Counted from the first letter of the stretch, positions 48,891 through 58,446 are shown. The stretch is 64,000 nucleotides of DNA from an uncultured Victivallales bacterium (GCA_944390795.1 CALXRI010000012.1:1-64000), one strand, 5' to 3'. Program-made: numbers and translations. The notes: a model not told the origin generated them from the sequence alone.

Positions 48891-50657
48891 TCAGTATTCA
48901 CTCCAGGAGGGTTTCATGGAAAAAACCGCATGGATCGTTTTTTCATCGAATTTCGGCGTGCGGTCATAGTTGTATATTCCGTTCTGCTCCTGTTCAATGT
49001 CGGTCAGCTGGGTATAGCAGTAGCCCGCAACCTTCGGATGGCGGACCAGACATTCGGTCAGCGCGGCGATCCGTCTTTCCGCCTCTTCGGCCGTGAGAGG
49101 ATCCGTGCCGTATCCCCATGAATTTTCCGCGTAGGGCCTGCGCCCCTCCGGAATGTATTTGACGCCGCCGTATTCATCGGCGACGCAGGGCTCCCCGTGA
49201 TAGGCCGCCGATTCCGTGTCGGCGAAATGCATATAAACGGGTTCTGTGTTCAGAGCCTCCTCAAGTTTTGCGGAATCCGGATGATAGGTGTGCACGGTCC
49301 AGAGATCGGTTTTCACATGCACGTAGCCGGAGGAATCGTTCACGGGACGCGTGGGGTCCAGCGTGCGCGTGAGATCGTAAAGGTCGGAAACAAATCTGCG
49401 GTGTTCCTCCAGATCGTGATACTGGCGCGTTTCATTGAGCGGAGTCCAGGTTATGATGGAAGGGTGATTGATGTCCCGTTCGACCAGCGAGGTCCAGTCC
49501 GCAGGAAAATTCCGGAGCGCAAGATTGTAGTCAGGATTTGTTTTTGTGAAATGCTGCCAGAACGAGATGCCCCAGCTCGGATATTCCGCCCAGGTGAGGT
49601 ATCCGAGACGGTCGGCCCAGTAGTGGAAGCGTTCGTCGAAAATCTTCTGATGGAGACGCGCGCCGTTGAAGCCGGCTTTCATGGCAAGTTCGATATCGTG
49701 CCGGAGCGCGCCGTCGTCGGGTGCACTCCAGATGCCGTCCTCGTAAAACCCCTGATCGAGCACGAAGCGCAGGAAGAGCGGGCGGTTGTTCAGGTAACAT
49801 TTTCCGTTTTCGATATGGATCTTCCGGAGTCCGGCGTAAGAGGATACGCGGTCCAGCTCCTTTCCGTCCGCATCCTTCAGAATGTATTCGACGCCGTACA
49901 GAAACGGACTGCCCGGCTCCCATGCCCGGGGATTCTTCAGTTTGAGCGTCACGACATTGCCGGCGGCGCCATGAACCGTTTCCGAAGCAGCGGTTCTGCC
50001 ATCTTCGAGGAGATTCACGGTAAAACGGAGTCCCCGCCGTTCCGTATGAAACACCGGCAGAAAGGAAAAGCTTCCGTTGTCGAAATCCGGCACGATCCGG
50101 CAGGATTTCAGCGCATACGGGGAAACCGCCTCCATCCAGACGGTCTGCCAGATTCCGGTCGTCCGGGTGTAACTGCATCCGGCGGACTGGAAAAAAGGCG
50201 CCTGTTTTCCGAACGGCTGGAGTCCGCCGCGCATGAAATCTTCCGCCTTCACGACAAGGTCGTGCGTCTTCCCCGGTTCGACTGCCCCTGTGAGATCAAC
50301 TGTGAACGAGGAAAGTCCGGTATGGCGCCCGGCTTCCTTTCCATCCAGATATACGATGCACTGATAATCGACACCGCCGAAATGCAGAAGAATTTTCCGC
50401 CCCGCCCATTCCGCGGGAATTTCAATTTTGCGATGATACCAGATCACCTCGATGAAATCGGTGAATCCGACTCCGGAGAGGCGGCTCTCCGGACAGAACG
50501 GAACTGTGATCCTCCTGTCAAACCCATTCGACATGCGCCACTGTTTTTCCTCTCCGCTGCGCGAAAAATCGAAGGCAAAGGTCCATTCGCCGTTGAGATT
50601 TCTCCAATCTTCGCGTTCGAACTGCGGTCTCGGGTATTCATTTCTCGGGATCGTCAT
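48891..50657 (-). CDS. Glycoside hydrolase family 2 enzyme
   Basis: A 588-residue GH2 protein, shorter than LacZ and close in length to beta-glucuronidases. Order: sugar-binding beta domain (PRPQFEREDWRNLNGEW start), immunoglobulin-like domain (about 185-280), TIM barrel with E409 in TPLNETRQ as acid/base and E495 in ADEYGG as nucleophile. There is no signal peptide, so it is cytosolic. Galactoside or glucuronide is the likely substrate. The ATG at 50657 follows AAGGAG; the promoter is TTGAAA (50729-50734), 17 bases, TATAAT (50706-50711) on this strand. It is divergent from an AraC gene. Confidence 0.9.
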   Translation of the reverse strand: MTIPRNEYPRPQFEREDWRNLNGEWTFAFDFSRSGEEKQWRMSNGFDRRITVPFCPESRLSGVGFTDFIEVIWYHRKIEIPAEWAGRKILLHFGGVDYQCIVYLDGKEAGRHTGLSSFTVDLTGAVEPGKTHDLVVKAEDFMRGGLQPFGKQAPFFQSAGCSYTRTTGIWQTVWMEAVSPYALKSCRIVPDFDNGSFSFLPVFHTERRGLRFTVNLLEDGRTAASETVHGAAGNVVTLKLKNPRAWEPGSPFLYGVEYILKDADGKELDRVSSYAGLRKIHIENGKCYLNNRPLFLRFVLDQGFYEDGIWSAPDDGALRHDIELAMKAGFNGARLHQKIFDERFHYWADRLGYLTWAEYPSWGISFWQHFTKTNPDYNLALRNFPADWTSLVERDINHPSIITWTPLNETRQYHDLEEHRRFVSDLYDLTRTLDPTRPVNDSSGYVHVKTDLWTVHTYHPDSAKLEEALNTEPVYMHFADTESAAYHGEPCVADEYGGVKYIPEGRRPYAENSWGYGTDPLTAEEAERRIAALTECLVRHPKVAGYCYTQLTDIEQEQNGIYNYDRTPKFDEKTIHAVFSMKPSWSEY

Positions 50658-50705
50658 ATTGAAACACTCCTTTCTTCCAGTTGCAACTTCTGAAATTTCC
50701 TGTAA

Positions 50706-50734
50706 ATTATAAATTAAATCCTGATTTTTTTCAA
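50706..50734 (-). promoter_or_regulatory. Promoter of the GH2 gene
   Basis: Minus-strand TTGAAA and TATAAT with a 17-base spacer, a strong match. The plus-strand AraC promoter (TTGCAA 50681-50686, TAAATT 50703-50708) overlaps it. Confidence 0.65.
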
Positions 50735-50768
50735 TGGAAACAAATACAAAAACATGAGGATTGTAATC

Positions 50769-51602
50769 ATGAGCATATACAAAGAGACTTTTTTTCCCAT
50801 GCCGATGCCCCATCCGGACGCATCGTTGAAGCTTCTGCTCGCCGGCATCACCCATCCGGATCCGTCCTACCGGATTGTCAGAAACTCCCCCGGACAGCTT
50901 TATGTGCTGGAGTGTGTCATCCGCGGAAAAGGACATCTGCGCTGGGGCGACAAATATTACACTCCCGCGGAAGGAGATGTTTATCTGCTCCAGCCGCCCC
51001 TCTCCCACGAATATCATTCGGATCCCGCCGACCCATGGGAAAAAATCTGGTTCAATCTGAGCGGTCCTCTGATGAACGCCCTGTGCGACGCCTACCGCCT
51101 GCGCGGCATCGTCTATTTTCACAACTGCCGGATTGAACATGAATTTCTGAACGCCGCCGACCTTCTCCGGCGCCATCAGGAGAATCTCGCAACAGAATTT
51201 CCACTGGCCGTTCACCGCATTCTCAGCGCCATAGACCGCAGCCGTTCCACACATCCGGAAGCAGGAAAAAGCCCGGAGGGAATCCGTCTGAAAGAGTATC
51301 TTGACACGAACTGGGAGAAGAACATATCGCTGGAGAAACTTGCAAAACTGATCTGCAAATCCGTTCCGCAAACACTGCGCATTTTCCAGAAAGACTGGAA
51401 CTGCTCGCCTTACGCATATCTGCAGGAACAGCGTTCCTTTCTGGCACGGCAGTATCTGGAAAACTCGGACTGCCCCGTCAAAATGCTCGCAGCGATGCTC
51501 GGCTTCAAAGACGAATTTTATTTTTCAAACTGGTTCAAAGGGAAAAACGGTGTCGCGCCGGCCATCTACAGGAAAAAATTCAGAAAAACGCAGGGAATGT
51601 AA
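50769..51602 (+). CDS. AraC-family transcriptional regulator
   Basis: A 277-residue AraC/XylS regulator with a cupin N-terminus (LECVIRGKGHLRWGDKYY, VYLLQPPLSHEYH) and a DNA-binding C-terminus (LEKLAKLICKSVPQTLRIF; VKMLAAMLGFKDEFYFSNWF). It is divergent from the GH2 gene and probably regulates it. I chose ATG 50769, 8 bases after GAGGAT; a 50754 start is less well placed. Confidence 0.9.
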   Translation: MSIYKETFFPMPMPHPDASLKLLLAGITHPDPSYRIVRNSPGQLYVLECVIRGKGHLRWGDKYYTPAEGDVYLLQPPLSHEYHSDPADPWEKIWFNLSGPLMNALCDAYRLRGIVYFHNCRIEHEFLNAADLLRRHQENLATEFPLAVHRILSAIDRSRSTHPEAGKSPEGIRLKEYLDTNWEKNISLEKLAKLICKSVPQTLRIFQKDWNCSPYAYLQEQRSFLARQYLENSDCPVKMLAAMLGFKDEFYFSNWFKGKNGVAPAIYRKKFRKTQGM

Positions 51603-51644
51603 TCCGATCGCTTCCTCGGCGCACCGCAAAAAATTTCCGGGTTC

Positions 51645-53594
51645 TCAACGGGGAAAGTAATTCTCCGGCTCTTCCGCATGTTCGACATCCGTCTCCGTCC
51701 GCCGCGGCCGGCAAGCGGCATACTCCGCAAAAGGAGTTTCACTGATTGTCAGTTTCACCAGCTGTATCTTCGCTTTTGCACAGAAGTTCCGCAGATGCTC
51801 CAGATTCTCATCCGAAGCGGAATCCGTGGCGATCACAATCTTCTCAAAAGGATGTTCCGCATAAATCTGCTCCACCTGATCCACTCCTCCGAAAACCTTG
51901 AAGCCGTAAACCCGGAGTCCGTATAACCCGGGATCATCATCCATGATGCCGATCACGGATTCGGAAAAGGCCTTGCGGTTCGCACAGAAAAGATAACTGA
52001 TGTAGACACGGCAGTTCAAGCCGCCTCCGTAAATCATGATCCTCTGAATTGTCGAAGGTTCCTGATACTGCAGATACAGTTTCCGGAACAGGAACCCCTC
52101 TCCGTAATGGACCAGAAAGCGTTCCAAACAGATGAATGTCAGGTTCTGCAGGCAGAAAAGAAGACAGCCGCCCAGAAAACGGCGCGGACTGATATGTTCC
52201 AGAGTCTGCATGTCGGCATAGCAGTAGTAATAAAGCAGAATACAGGAAATCGTCGATCCGAGCAGAAGCGTCAGCGCAAGGTGCCAGTAGTTGTTCAAGC
52301 CCGCGCGCAGCCAGTAAATCTTATAGACACCCGAACAACAAAGTATAAGAAAAACAGGAACGACGGCATAAAGGAAAAAGGAAAGATTCTGGAAACTTCC
52401 GATGAGAATGATGAATGTAATCAGAAAGGAAAGACTGATCAGGAAGAAATCAATAAAGGGATGAAACATGTTGACCAGAATTCCCTGCCTCGGTTTTGCC
52501 AGGCCGCGCTGAATCAGCAGGGCGGAATCATAGATTTCCACAATCGCAAGCTGCCGGATCATGATGATGATGGCGATCACAAGAGTCACATATGCGACGG
52601 CAGGCATGGAGTCCCGCACGGTGAGAAATAAAAGGGCAATTGCGGAAAACACGCATGCCATCAAATACATCATGAATGCCGTGGTTGTCTGTTTCTTCGT
52701 CTGCCTGAGCAGGCGGTGATGCAGATGATCCTGGTCACCGTCCATGATGCCTCCCGAGTCGGGATTCAGGAGTTTCCGGGTGCTGCGCCTCCAGATTGCC
52801 AGCACGACATCGAAGAGGGGAACACCGACGGCGAGAATCGGAAGAAGCAGGGAGGTCGCCGTTACCACCTTGTCAATGGTGGAAAGACCGATAATGGCAA
52901 AAATCAATCCCAGGAAAGTGCTTCCTGTATCCCCGAGAAAAATACGCGCGGGATAGAAATTGTAACGCAGAAAGCCCAGGCAGGCGCCTGCGAGAATCAG
53001 CATGCAGATCGCCTCAGGCGTCGGTCCGCCCACAAAAATAAACCAGATCGCCATGCATCCCGCGGAAACGACGGCAAGCCCCGAAGCCAGACCGTCCAGT
53101 CCGTCGATCAGGTTGAACGCATTGATAATGACAATCACCCAGACGAACTGGAAAAGAAGAGAGAAATAGCCGGAGATTTCCCAGCCGAAAATGGAATATT
53201 GCTGCTGGTCTCCCGTATACCAGATAATCAGAACGACCAGAAACTGAACCAGCAGTTTCTGCCAGGACTTCAGCTCCCGCCGGTCATCGATGAGTCCAAG
53301 GCCGCACAATACAACAGCCGGCCAGAAAAGCCGCCAGAAAAGCGGCAGCACCGCCTCCGTGCTCCGGACTCCGAATCCATACAATGCCAGAGTCAGGAAA
53401 AAAGCCAGAATCACGGCGACTCCCCCCCCTCGGGGCACCGGTTTCTTATGGATGTGCCGCCCGCCCGGACGGTCCACATACCCCAGGCGCGGCAGGATCC
53501 GGATGGAGGCATAGGTAAAAATCAGAGAAAAGAAAACCGCCAGCATCGGATAAATGAAAACACCGGCATAATTTTCGAAAAAAACCAACATCAT
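51645..53594 (-). CDS. WecA/MraY-type glycosyl-1-phosphate transferase fused to a CapD-like membrane/nucleotide-binding domain
   Basis: A 649-residue polytopic protein. Residues 1-350 are a polyprenyl-phosphate glycosyl-1-phosphate transferase: RPGGRHIHKKPVPRGGG, LIDDRRELKS with the DD pair at 103-104, NAFNLIDGLDGLASG, GDTGS and HLHHRL at 290-295. Residues about 378-500 add four more membrane helices, and 518-625 form a nucleotide-binding domain (IMIYGGGLNCRVYISYL, GIMDDDPGLYG, GFKVFGG) like the N-terminal part of CapD/PglF-type dehydratases, whose catalytic half is missing. It should start O-antigen or capsule assembly. The promoter TTGAAT-N17-TATTTT is just upstream. Confidence 0.85.
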   Translation of the reverse strand: MMLVFFENYAGVFIYPMLAVFFSLIFTYASIRILPRLGYVDRPGGRHIHKKPVPRGGGVAVILAFFLTLALYGFGVRSTEAVLPLFWRLFWPAVVLCGLGLIDDRRELKSWQKLLVQFLVVLIIWYTGDQQQYSIFGWEISGYFSLLFQFVWVIVIINAFNLIDGLDGLASGLAVVSAGCMAIWFIFVGGPTPEAICMLILAGACLGFLRYNFYPARIFLGDTGSTFLGLIFAIIGLSTIDKVVTATSLLLPILAVGVPLFDVVLAIWRRSTRKLLNPDSGGIMDGDQDHLHHRLLRQTKKQTTTAFMMYLMACVFSAIALLFLTVRDSMPAVAYVTLVIAIIIMIRQLAIVEIYDSALLIQRGLAKPRQGILVNMFHPFIDFFLISLSFLITFIILIGSFQNLSFFLYAVVPVFLILCCSGVYKIYWLRAGLNNYWHLALTLLLGSTISCILLYYYCYADMQTLEHISPRRFLGGCLLFCLQNLTFICLERFLVHYGEGFLFRKLYLQYQEPSTIQRIMIYGGGLNCRVYISYLFCANRKAFSESVIGIMDDDPGLYGLRVYGFKVFGGVDQVEQIYAEHPFEKIVIATDSASDENLEHLRNFCAKAKIQLVKLTISETPFAEYAACRPRRTETDVEHAEEPENYFPR

Positions 53595-53798
53595 TCAAGC
53601 TCCCGCCATATTTCCTGAATATAAAAATACTGCTCCCCGCTTCGTTATTCAAATAAAAAAACAGAAAAACAGGCTTTTTTACAGAAGGAGAAGAGAAAAA
53701 GCGGGAGCGAATGCAGACAAAGGCGCACAGCGTAAGGAAGAAAGTGCGGGAACCTGGCGCATCCGCCCGGACAGGTCTCAGAAAAATCCTCCCCCCGA

Positions 53799-55559
53799 TC
53801 ACCGTTTCGGTTTTGTTCTGGAAATTTCCTCAAGGACAAGCGCATTGACATTGGGCTTGAAGCGTTCGCTGTCACGTGTGTAAAGTCTGCCGCGGAAAAA
53901 TGCGTTTTCCGTCGGAAGCGACTGAAACTCCGCCAGCAGCGGGGATGTCCGGGAAACATAGAGAAACACCGGCGTCTTCGCGCCCTGCGGACGCAGCTCG
54001 AACGCCGCGTAATCCGGGGAGGCGATTCCCGTATCCGCGAGCAGATAATCTCCCGTTTCCACCGGAACCGAACCTTCGATATAGACGTTTTTCCCTTCAA
54101 ACGTGCGGGTTCCGTCGAGCATCCCGCCGCTGACAAGCGCCGGACGGTCCGGCATCAGCGGCGACATCAGCATCAGAAGACCCCATGCGATGCAGCTCGC
54201 CAGCAGCGCCGCGAGCGCGCCGATCTTGAACCACTGGAAGAACCCCACATGCGTATGGGAGCGTTTTTCCAGCATGCCGAGCGCTACGATATTCGCCGTG
54301 CTGCCGATCATCGTGATATTCCCGCCGAAACAGGCGCCGAAAAGCAGCGCCCACCAGAGCGGCAGATCCTTTGCGCTCGCGGACAGCTGCTCGATCACCG
54401 GGCAGAACGCCGCCACGAAAATGACGTTGTCCACAAATGCAGAACCGATCGCCGTGACCGCGAGAATGAAAGGAACCAGCACGGCATGGCTGGAACCGCA
54501 AATGCTGGAAAAATAATCCGCCATGATCTGGTCCACGTGAGTGTGCTCGAGAGTTCCCGCGATGGCGAAGAGGAGCATGAAAAAGAGCAGGGTCCACCAG
54601 TCCACCTCGCGTTCGACATAATGCCGCGCCCGGTCGCGCCGGATGATCATGACGATCCCGGAACAAATCAGAGGAGCAATCAGCAGGACGCTGTTCTTCC
54701 CGATGCCGAGCCAGGTTTCGAGCTGATGATGCATGGAAATCGCGCAAATCGTGACAAGAATCAGGGCAAGCCCCTGTTTATAAGGGACCTCCACAACGGG
54801 AGCCAGCGAGAGATTGCGCGAGAGCCGCTCCTTCAGGCTGACGTCAAACTGCGCAAGCTCCTTCCGGAAGTACCAGATGGTCAGCAGGATGGTTGCCAGA
54901 AGCGCCAGAAGCATGATCGGGAAAGCGTAGCACATGAAGTCTCCGAATGTCAATCCGCCTTTGGTGCCGATGTAAATGCCGACCGGATTTCCCATCATGG
55001 TTCCGGCGCTTCCGACGTTGGTGCACAGGACGCAGATCAGAATGTAAGGCACGGGGTTGAGCTTGAGACGGTCGCAGACCTGAAACACCAGCGTGGCAAT
55101 GAAAATGATGGAGGTCACCTCGTCCACCGCACACGCGAGAAGCGCGGACGCCGCGGCCGTGACCGCAATGAACTTCATGCCGGAGATGTTCGGCATGGAA
55201 ACGATCAGCTGCACGATCCAGGTGAAGAAACCGAGATCGCGCAGCGCGCCGACGATAATCATCATGCCGACAAGGAAGAGAATCACTTCCAGCGCGGAGG
55301 ACTGCACAAACGTCGCAATGTCCAGGGAATTGGAACAGATCAGAACGGAAAGCCCGAGAAAGGCGATCGCCAGACGGATGTTCCAGAACAGCAGGGTGCC
55401 GAGAATAATCGCCAGAAACACGGCGACGGCGGTCGCCTGATGAACTTCAAACACCGTCTTGCCGCAGAGAACGCCGACGCCTGCGCTGACGGCAATGAGG
55501 ATTCCGATCCGTTTTATCATGGCTCCGGTAGTCAGTTGGGACGATCCTTCTTCATGCAT
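53799..55559 (-). CDS. SLC13/ArsB/NhaD-superfamily transporter with soluble C-terminus
   Basis: A 586-residue membrane transporter with about eleven hydrophobic segments. The repeats VDEVTSIIFIATLVF and FVDNVIFVAAFCPVI, each followed by GSAGTMMGNPVG and GGNITMIGSTAN, match the ion-transporter fold of ArsB, NhaD and SLC13. The ion could be sodium, arsenite or a dicarboxylate. The last 120 residues (from about GMLDGTRTFEGKN) are a soluble domain of unknown type. The upstream gene is a PtsN-CBS protein 55 bases away, probably a regulator of this transporter. Confidence 0.82.
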   Translation of the reverse strand: MHEEGSSQLTTGAMIKRIGILIAVSAGVGVLCGKTVFEVHQATAVAVFLAIILGTLLFWNIRLAIAFLGLSVLICSNSLDIATFVQSSALEVILFLVGMMIIVGALRDLGFFTWIVQLIVSMPNISGMKFIAVTAAASALLACAVDEVTSIIFIATLVFQVCDRLKLNPVPYILICVLCTNVGSAGTMMGNPVGIYIGTKGGLTFGDFMCYAFPIMLLALLATILLTIWYFRKELAQFDVSLKERLSRNLSLAPVVEVPYKQGLALILVTICAISMHHQLETWLGIGKNSVLLIAPLICSGIVMIIRRDRARHYVEREVDWWTLLFFMLLFAIAGTLEHTHVDQIMADYFSSICGSSHAVLVPFILAVTAIGSAFVDNVIFVAAFCPVIEQLSASAKDLPLWWALLFGACFGGNITMIGSTANIVALGMLEKRSHTHVGFFQWFKIGALAALLASCIAWGLLMLMSPLMPDRPALVSGGMLDGTRTFEGKNVYIEGSVPVETGDYLLADTGIASPDYAAFELRPQGAKTPVFLYVSRTSPLLAEFQSLPTENAFFRGRLYTRDSERFKPNVNALVLEEISRTKPKR

Positions 55560-55613
55560 GTTCCGTAACTCCTGTCTGTTTGAATCCGGTTGACTGTCCG
55601 CGGGGTGAACGGG

Positions 55614-56540
55614 TTATTCCCAGAAGAGCTTGGCGCAGAAGTCTTTCATTTCGACAACGCCAGCCAGACGGTTTGCATCATCCACGACAAGCAGTTTCGG
55701 CAGCTTGTTCATCAGAAACTGCTTCGCCAGCTGAACGGCGGGAATGTCCTCGTTCACGGAAACGAACTCTTCGCGCATGAAATCCGCGACCTTTGTTTCA
55801 TCGGCTGTCTGCAGCACCTCGGAAAACGGCTGAAAGCGATAAACCGAAGAGAGATCATCCATCCAGAGGATGTGCTCCGGCAGGCTGAATTTCAGGAGAT
55901 CGGCCAGGGAAACGACGCCCCGGAGCTCGCGCGTGCCGTCGATGACCGGGATTTCATCCACATTGTTCGTGGCAAACACCTTGATCGCCTCGCCGAGCGT
56001 ATTGTTCTCCTGCAGCGTGACGGGAGTCCGGATCATCACGTCCCGCGCACGCAGAAACTGCGGGATCTCGACAGGAGAGGACGTAAAATAATTCAGCACG
56101 GCTTTCGGATTCGCCAGCGAAGCGACCTCCTGAACCACCCTGGGATCCATGAAATCCTTTGCCAGCGCAGCAAGCACCTGCAGATGCAGTCCGGGATCGT
56201 CCGGCGGCGTCAGGACAAGAATCACGATATTGACCTTCGGCTTTCCGGGGACGGCAAAATCGATTCCCTTCGTCGAAGTCGCCATGGCGACAAGCAGACG
56301 GTCGACATGTTCGGAGCGGGCGTGCGGAACGGCGAGCCCGGAAGCAATGACTGTCGGCATGCGTTTTTCCCGGAGCATCACTTCTTCAATAATTTCCTGC
56401 GCATTGAGCCCCGCGGTGTTGCGGGCGAGAAGCCTGGCCAGTTCGGCAATGACCTCCGGCGCCGTCTCGGACCTGGTTCCGCTGATGATGTTTCCTTCGG
56501 CGAGAAAGTTGTAAAAATGAGGGTTAACCTGGACATTCAT
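55614..56540 (-). CDS. PTS EIIA (PtsN-type) domain fused to two CBS domains
   Basis: A 308-residue protein. Residues 1-150 are an EIIA domain of the fructose/nitrogen type with the phosphorylation site H73 in SGLAVPHARSEH. Residues about 180-308 contain two CBS motifs (ARDVMIRTPVTL, VDEIPVIDGTRELRGVVSL; ADFMREEFVSV, LPKLLVVDDANRLAGVV). No EIIB or EIIC is nearby, so it is a regulatory EIIA. It precedes the ion transporter gene on the same strand, which suggests control of ion transport by phosphorylation and nucleotide binding. The ATG at 56540 follows a GGGAGAG. Confidence 0.9.
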   Translation of the reverse strand: MNVQVNPHFYNFLAEGNIISGTRSETAPEVIAELARLLARNTAGLNAQEIIEEVMLREKRMPTVIASGLAVPHARSEHVDRLLVAMATSTKGIDFAVPGKPKVNIVILVLTPPDDPGLHLQVLAALAKDFMDPRVVQEVASLANPKAVLNYFTSSPVEIPQFLRARDVMIRTPVTLQENNTLGEAIKVFATNNVDEIPVIDGTRELRGVVSLADLLKFSLPEHILWMDDLSSVYRFQPFSEVLQTADETKVADFMREEFVSVNEDIPAVQLAKQFLMNKLPKLLVVDDANRLAGVVEMKDFCAKLFWE

Positions 56541-56719
56541 CTGGACTCTCCCCGGTTGTTGCTTGCTGAAAAACGGAAAAACTTTCCCGACACGACTCCG
56601 CATGAAGATCTCCCGTTCTTCCTTTGCGTCCAGCGTTCCTGTGCGAGCTCGGAAAACAAAAATAAAGAAAGATTACCAACTTGTAATCTGGATGCAATAT
56701 TCCGGCAATGAAGAGGGAT

Positions 56720-56725
56720 TATAAT
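56720..56725 (+). promoter_or_regulatory. -10 element ahead of the small ORF and glycosyltransferase
   Basis: TATAAT at 56720-56725, 35 bases before the ATG of the small ORF; the -35 (ATATTC region) is poor, so an activator may be needed. Confidence 0.4.
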
Positions 56726-56759
56726 ATAAACTGCAAATAACAGACAGGAGTCGGAAACC

Positions 56760-56936
56760 ATGAATGAGAATAAGGAAAATGCAATCGAAACTCGAGAAAC
56801 CCCATGGATGAGGTTTCTGACATGGACGGCGAAATTCGCCTCTTCGAATTCATCCTCCGCGGACACGGGAACCGCGGAGTGGATCGGCATGACGAGCGCC
56901 CAGGCACAGCTGAGTTCCCTCGGCGGGAGGATCTGA
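56760..56936 (+). CDS. Small ORF (58 aa) translationally coupled to the glycosyltransferase
   Basis: A 58-codon open frame beginning MNENKENAIETRETPWMRFL. AGGAG lies 9-10 bases before its ATG, and its TGA (56934-56936) overlaps the ATG of the glycosyltransferase gene at 56936 by one base, a classical coupling. The protein is Ser/Thr/Ala rich in the middle (FASSNSSSADTGTAEWIG) with no membrane segment. I recognise no family. It could be a small subunit, a regulator or only a coupling leader peptide. Confidence 0.5.
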   Translation: MNENKENAIETRETPWMRFLTWTAKFASSNSSSADTGTAEWIGMTSAQAQLSSLGGRI

Positions 56937-58375
56937 TGACTATGAAGAGGGAGAAAGACTGCAAATCCGGCGCATGGCTGAAATACCTGACGCTCGCCAC
57001 TCTGATTCTCGGAACATCCGCCGCCGTAATCGGCATGGATACGGACCAGCTTCTGGCCGTCCTGAACAGTCAGTGGGTTCCGAGCGGATTCCTCGGGTTC
57101 CTGCTTCTTTTCGGAACGCTTTACAATCTGGTCACGGTGATTCTCGGCACACTGTGCTACCGTGAAAAGCCAATGCTCTCCGATGAACAGCTTCCGAGCT
57201 GCACGGTGATTGTGCCCGCATACAATGAAGGCAAGGCTGTCACCATCGCGCTCGACAGCATTCTCGCGAGCAATTATCCGCCGGAAAAACTTGAAATCAT
57301 CGCAATCGACGACGGCAGCAGGGACGACACATGGAGCTGGATCGCCCGTGCGGCAGCCGCCTCCAACGGGCGAATCCGCGGCGTGAAACTGGAACAGAAC
57401 CGCGGGAAACGCCATGCGATCCAATACGGCACAAAACTCTCCACGAAAGATGTCATCATCACAGTGGACAGCGATTCCGTCGTGGAACCGGATTCGATCC
57501 GGCGTCTGAACAGTCCCTTCATCGACCCTGCGGTCGGCGCCGTCGCGGGTTCCGTCAAGGTGTCCAATCTCTCCGACGGCGTGCTTCCCCGCATGATGGA
57601 TGCTCATTACGCTTTCAGCTGCTGCGTGCTCCGCGCGGCGAACAGCGTGCTCCGCACGGTGGTCTGCACGCCGGGGGCATTGAGCGCCTACCGCCGTTCC
57701 GCGCTGCTGGAATTCCTGGACGCCTGGGCGAACCAGACTTTCTGCGGCCGGCCCGCGGGCATCGGCGAAGACCGCGCCCTGACAACGTTCATGCTCCGCA
57801 ACCGCTGGCATGTCCTGTATCAGCGCGGCGCGGTGGTTCATACGGAAATGCCCTCGAAATATCAGGCGACCTACCGGATGATGCTCCGCTGGGAGCGCGG
57901 AAACATCCGGGAAATGCTCTCCACTTACGAATTCGCATTCCGCCGTTTCGACTGGTTCCATCTGGCGATTCAGCTGAACCTGATTTTCCAGACATACATC
58001 TTCATCCAGTCCCTGCTCTTCGTTCCGTTTGTCGCAGCCGCGATGGTGGCGGCTCCGGTTTTCTGGTTCCAGAGCACGTTCCTTCTGACAATTCTCTGGA
58101 CTGCGCTCCCGGCTCTCTGCTACTTTCTCATGAGCGGCGGAACAGGATGGATCTGGACCTTTACCTACACCTTTTTCCGGACCTTCTTCCTTTTCTGGAT
58201 TTCCCCTTACAGCCTGCTCACGGTCCGCAATTCCGGCTGGCTGACCCGCGGGAAGGCCGAAGAGGCGAAAAAAGCCGCAAGGGAACGCTTCCAGCAGCTT
58301 TCCGCTCCCGCGGCAATCTTCGGGAAAGAAGTTGCGGGCCAGCAGGCTCCGGCGGCTCACGTCTACTTCAAATGA
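56936..58375 (+). CDS. Membrane glycosyltransferase family 2
   Basis: A 479-residue processive-type GT2 (hyaluronan/cellulose synthase-like). Two N-terminal membrane segments (LKYLTLATLILGTSAAVIGM and GFLGFLLLFGTLYNLVTVIL) precede the catalytic domain, with VIVPAYNEGKAV, AIDDGSRDDTW, DSDSVVEP, EDRAL (the general base in GIGEDRAL) and the RMMLRWERGN (R/QxxRW) motif. Three or four membrane helices follow. It probably makes or exports a polysaccharide. GGGAGG is 5 bases before the ATG at 56936. Confidence 0.9.
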   Translation: MTMKREKDCKSGAWLKYLTLATLILGTSAAVIGMDTDQLLAVLNSQWVPSGFLGFLLLFGTLYNLVTVILGTLCYREKPMLSDEQLPSCTVIVPAYNEGKAVTIALDSILASNYPPEKLEIIAIDDGSRDDTWSWIARAAAASNGRIRGVKLEQNRGKRHAIQYGTKLSTKDVIITVDSDSVVEPDSIRRLNSPFIDPAVGAVAGSVKVSNLSDGVLPRMMDAHYAFSCCVLRAANSVLRTVVCTPGALSAYRRSALLEFLDAWANQTFCGRPAGIGEDRALTTFMLRNRWHVLYQRGAVVHTEMPSKYQATYRMMLRWERGNIREMLSTYEFAFRRFDWFHLAIQLNLIFQTYIFIQSLLFVPFVAAAMVAAPVFWFQSTFLLTILWTALPALCYFLMSGGTGWIWTFTYTFFRTFFLFWISPYSLLTVRNSGWLTRGKAEEAKKAARERFQQLSAPAAIFGKEVAGQQAPAAHVYFK

Positions 58376-58411
58376 TCCGGCTGCCATCCGGCATTTCAGC
58401 ATGAGCTTGAA

Positions 58412-58446
58412 AACCTCCGGCGGATATTTTCCGCCGGAGGTTTTTT
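58412..58446. terminator. Intrinsic terminator between GT2 and queH
   Basis: AACCTCCGGCGGA and TCCGCCGGAGGTT form a 13-base-pair stem followed by TTTTTT on the plus strand; the A-run before it allows termination of the convergent gene as well. Confidence 0.85.
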
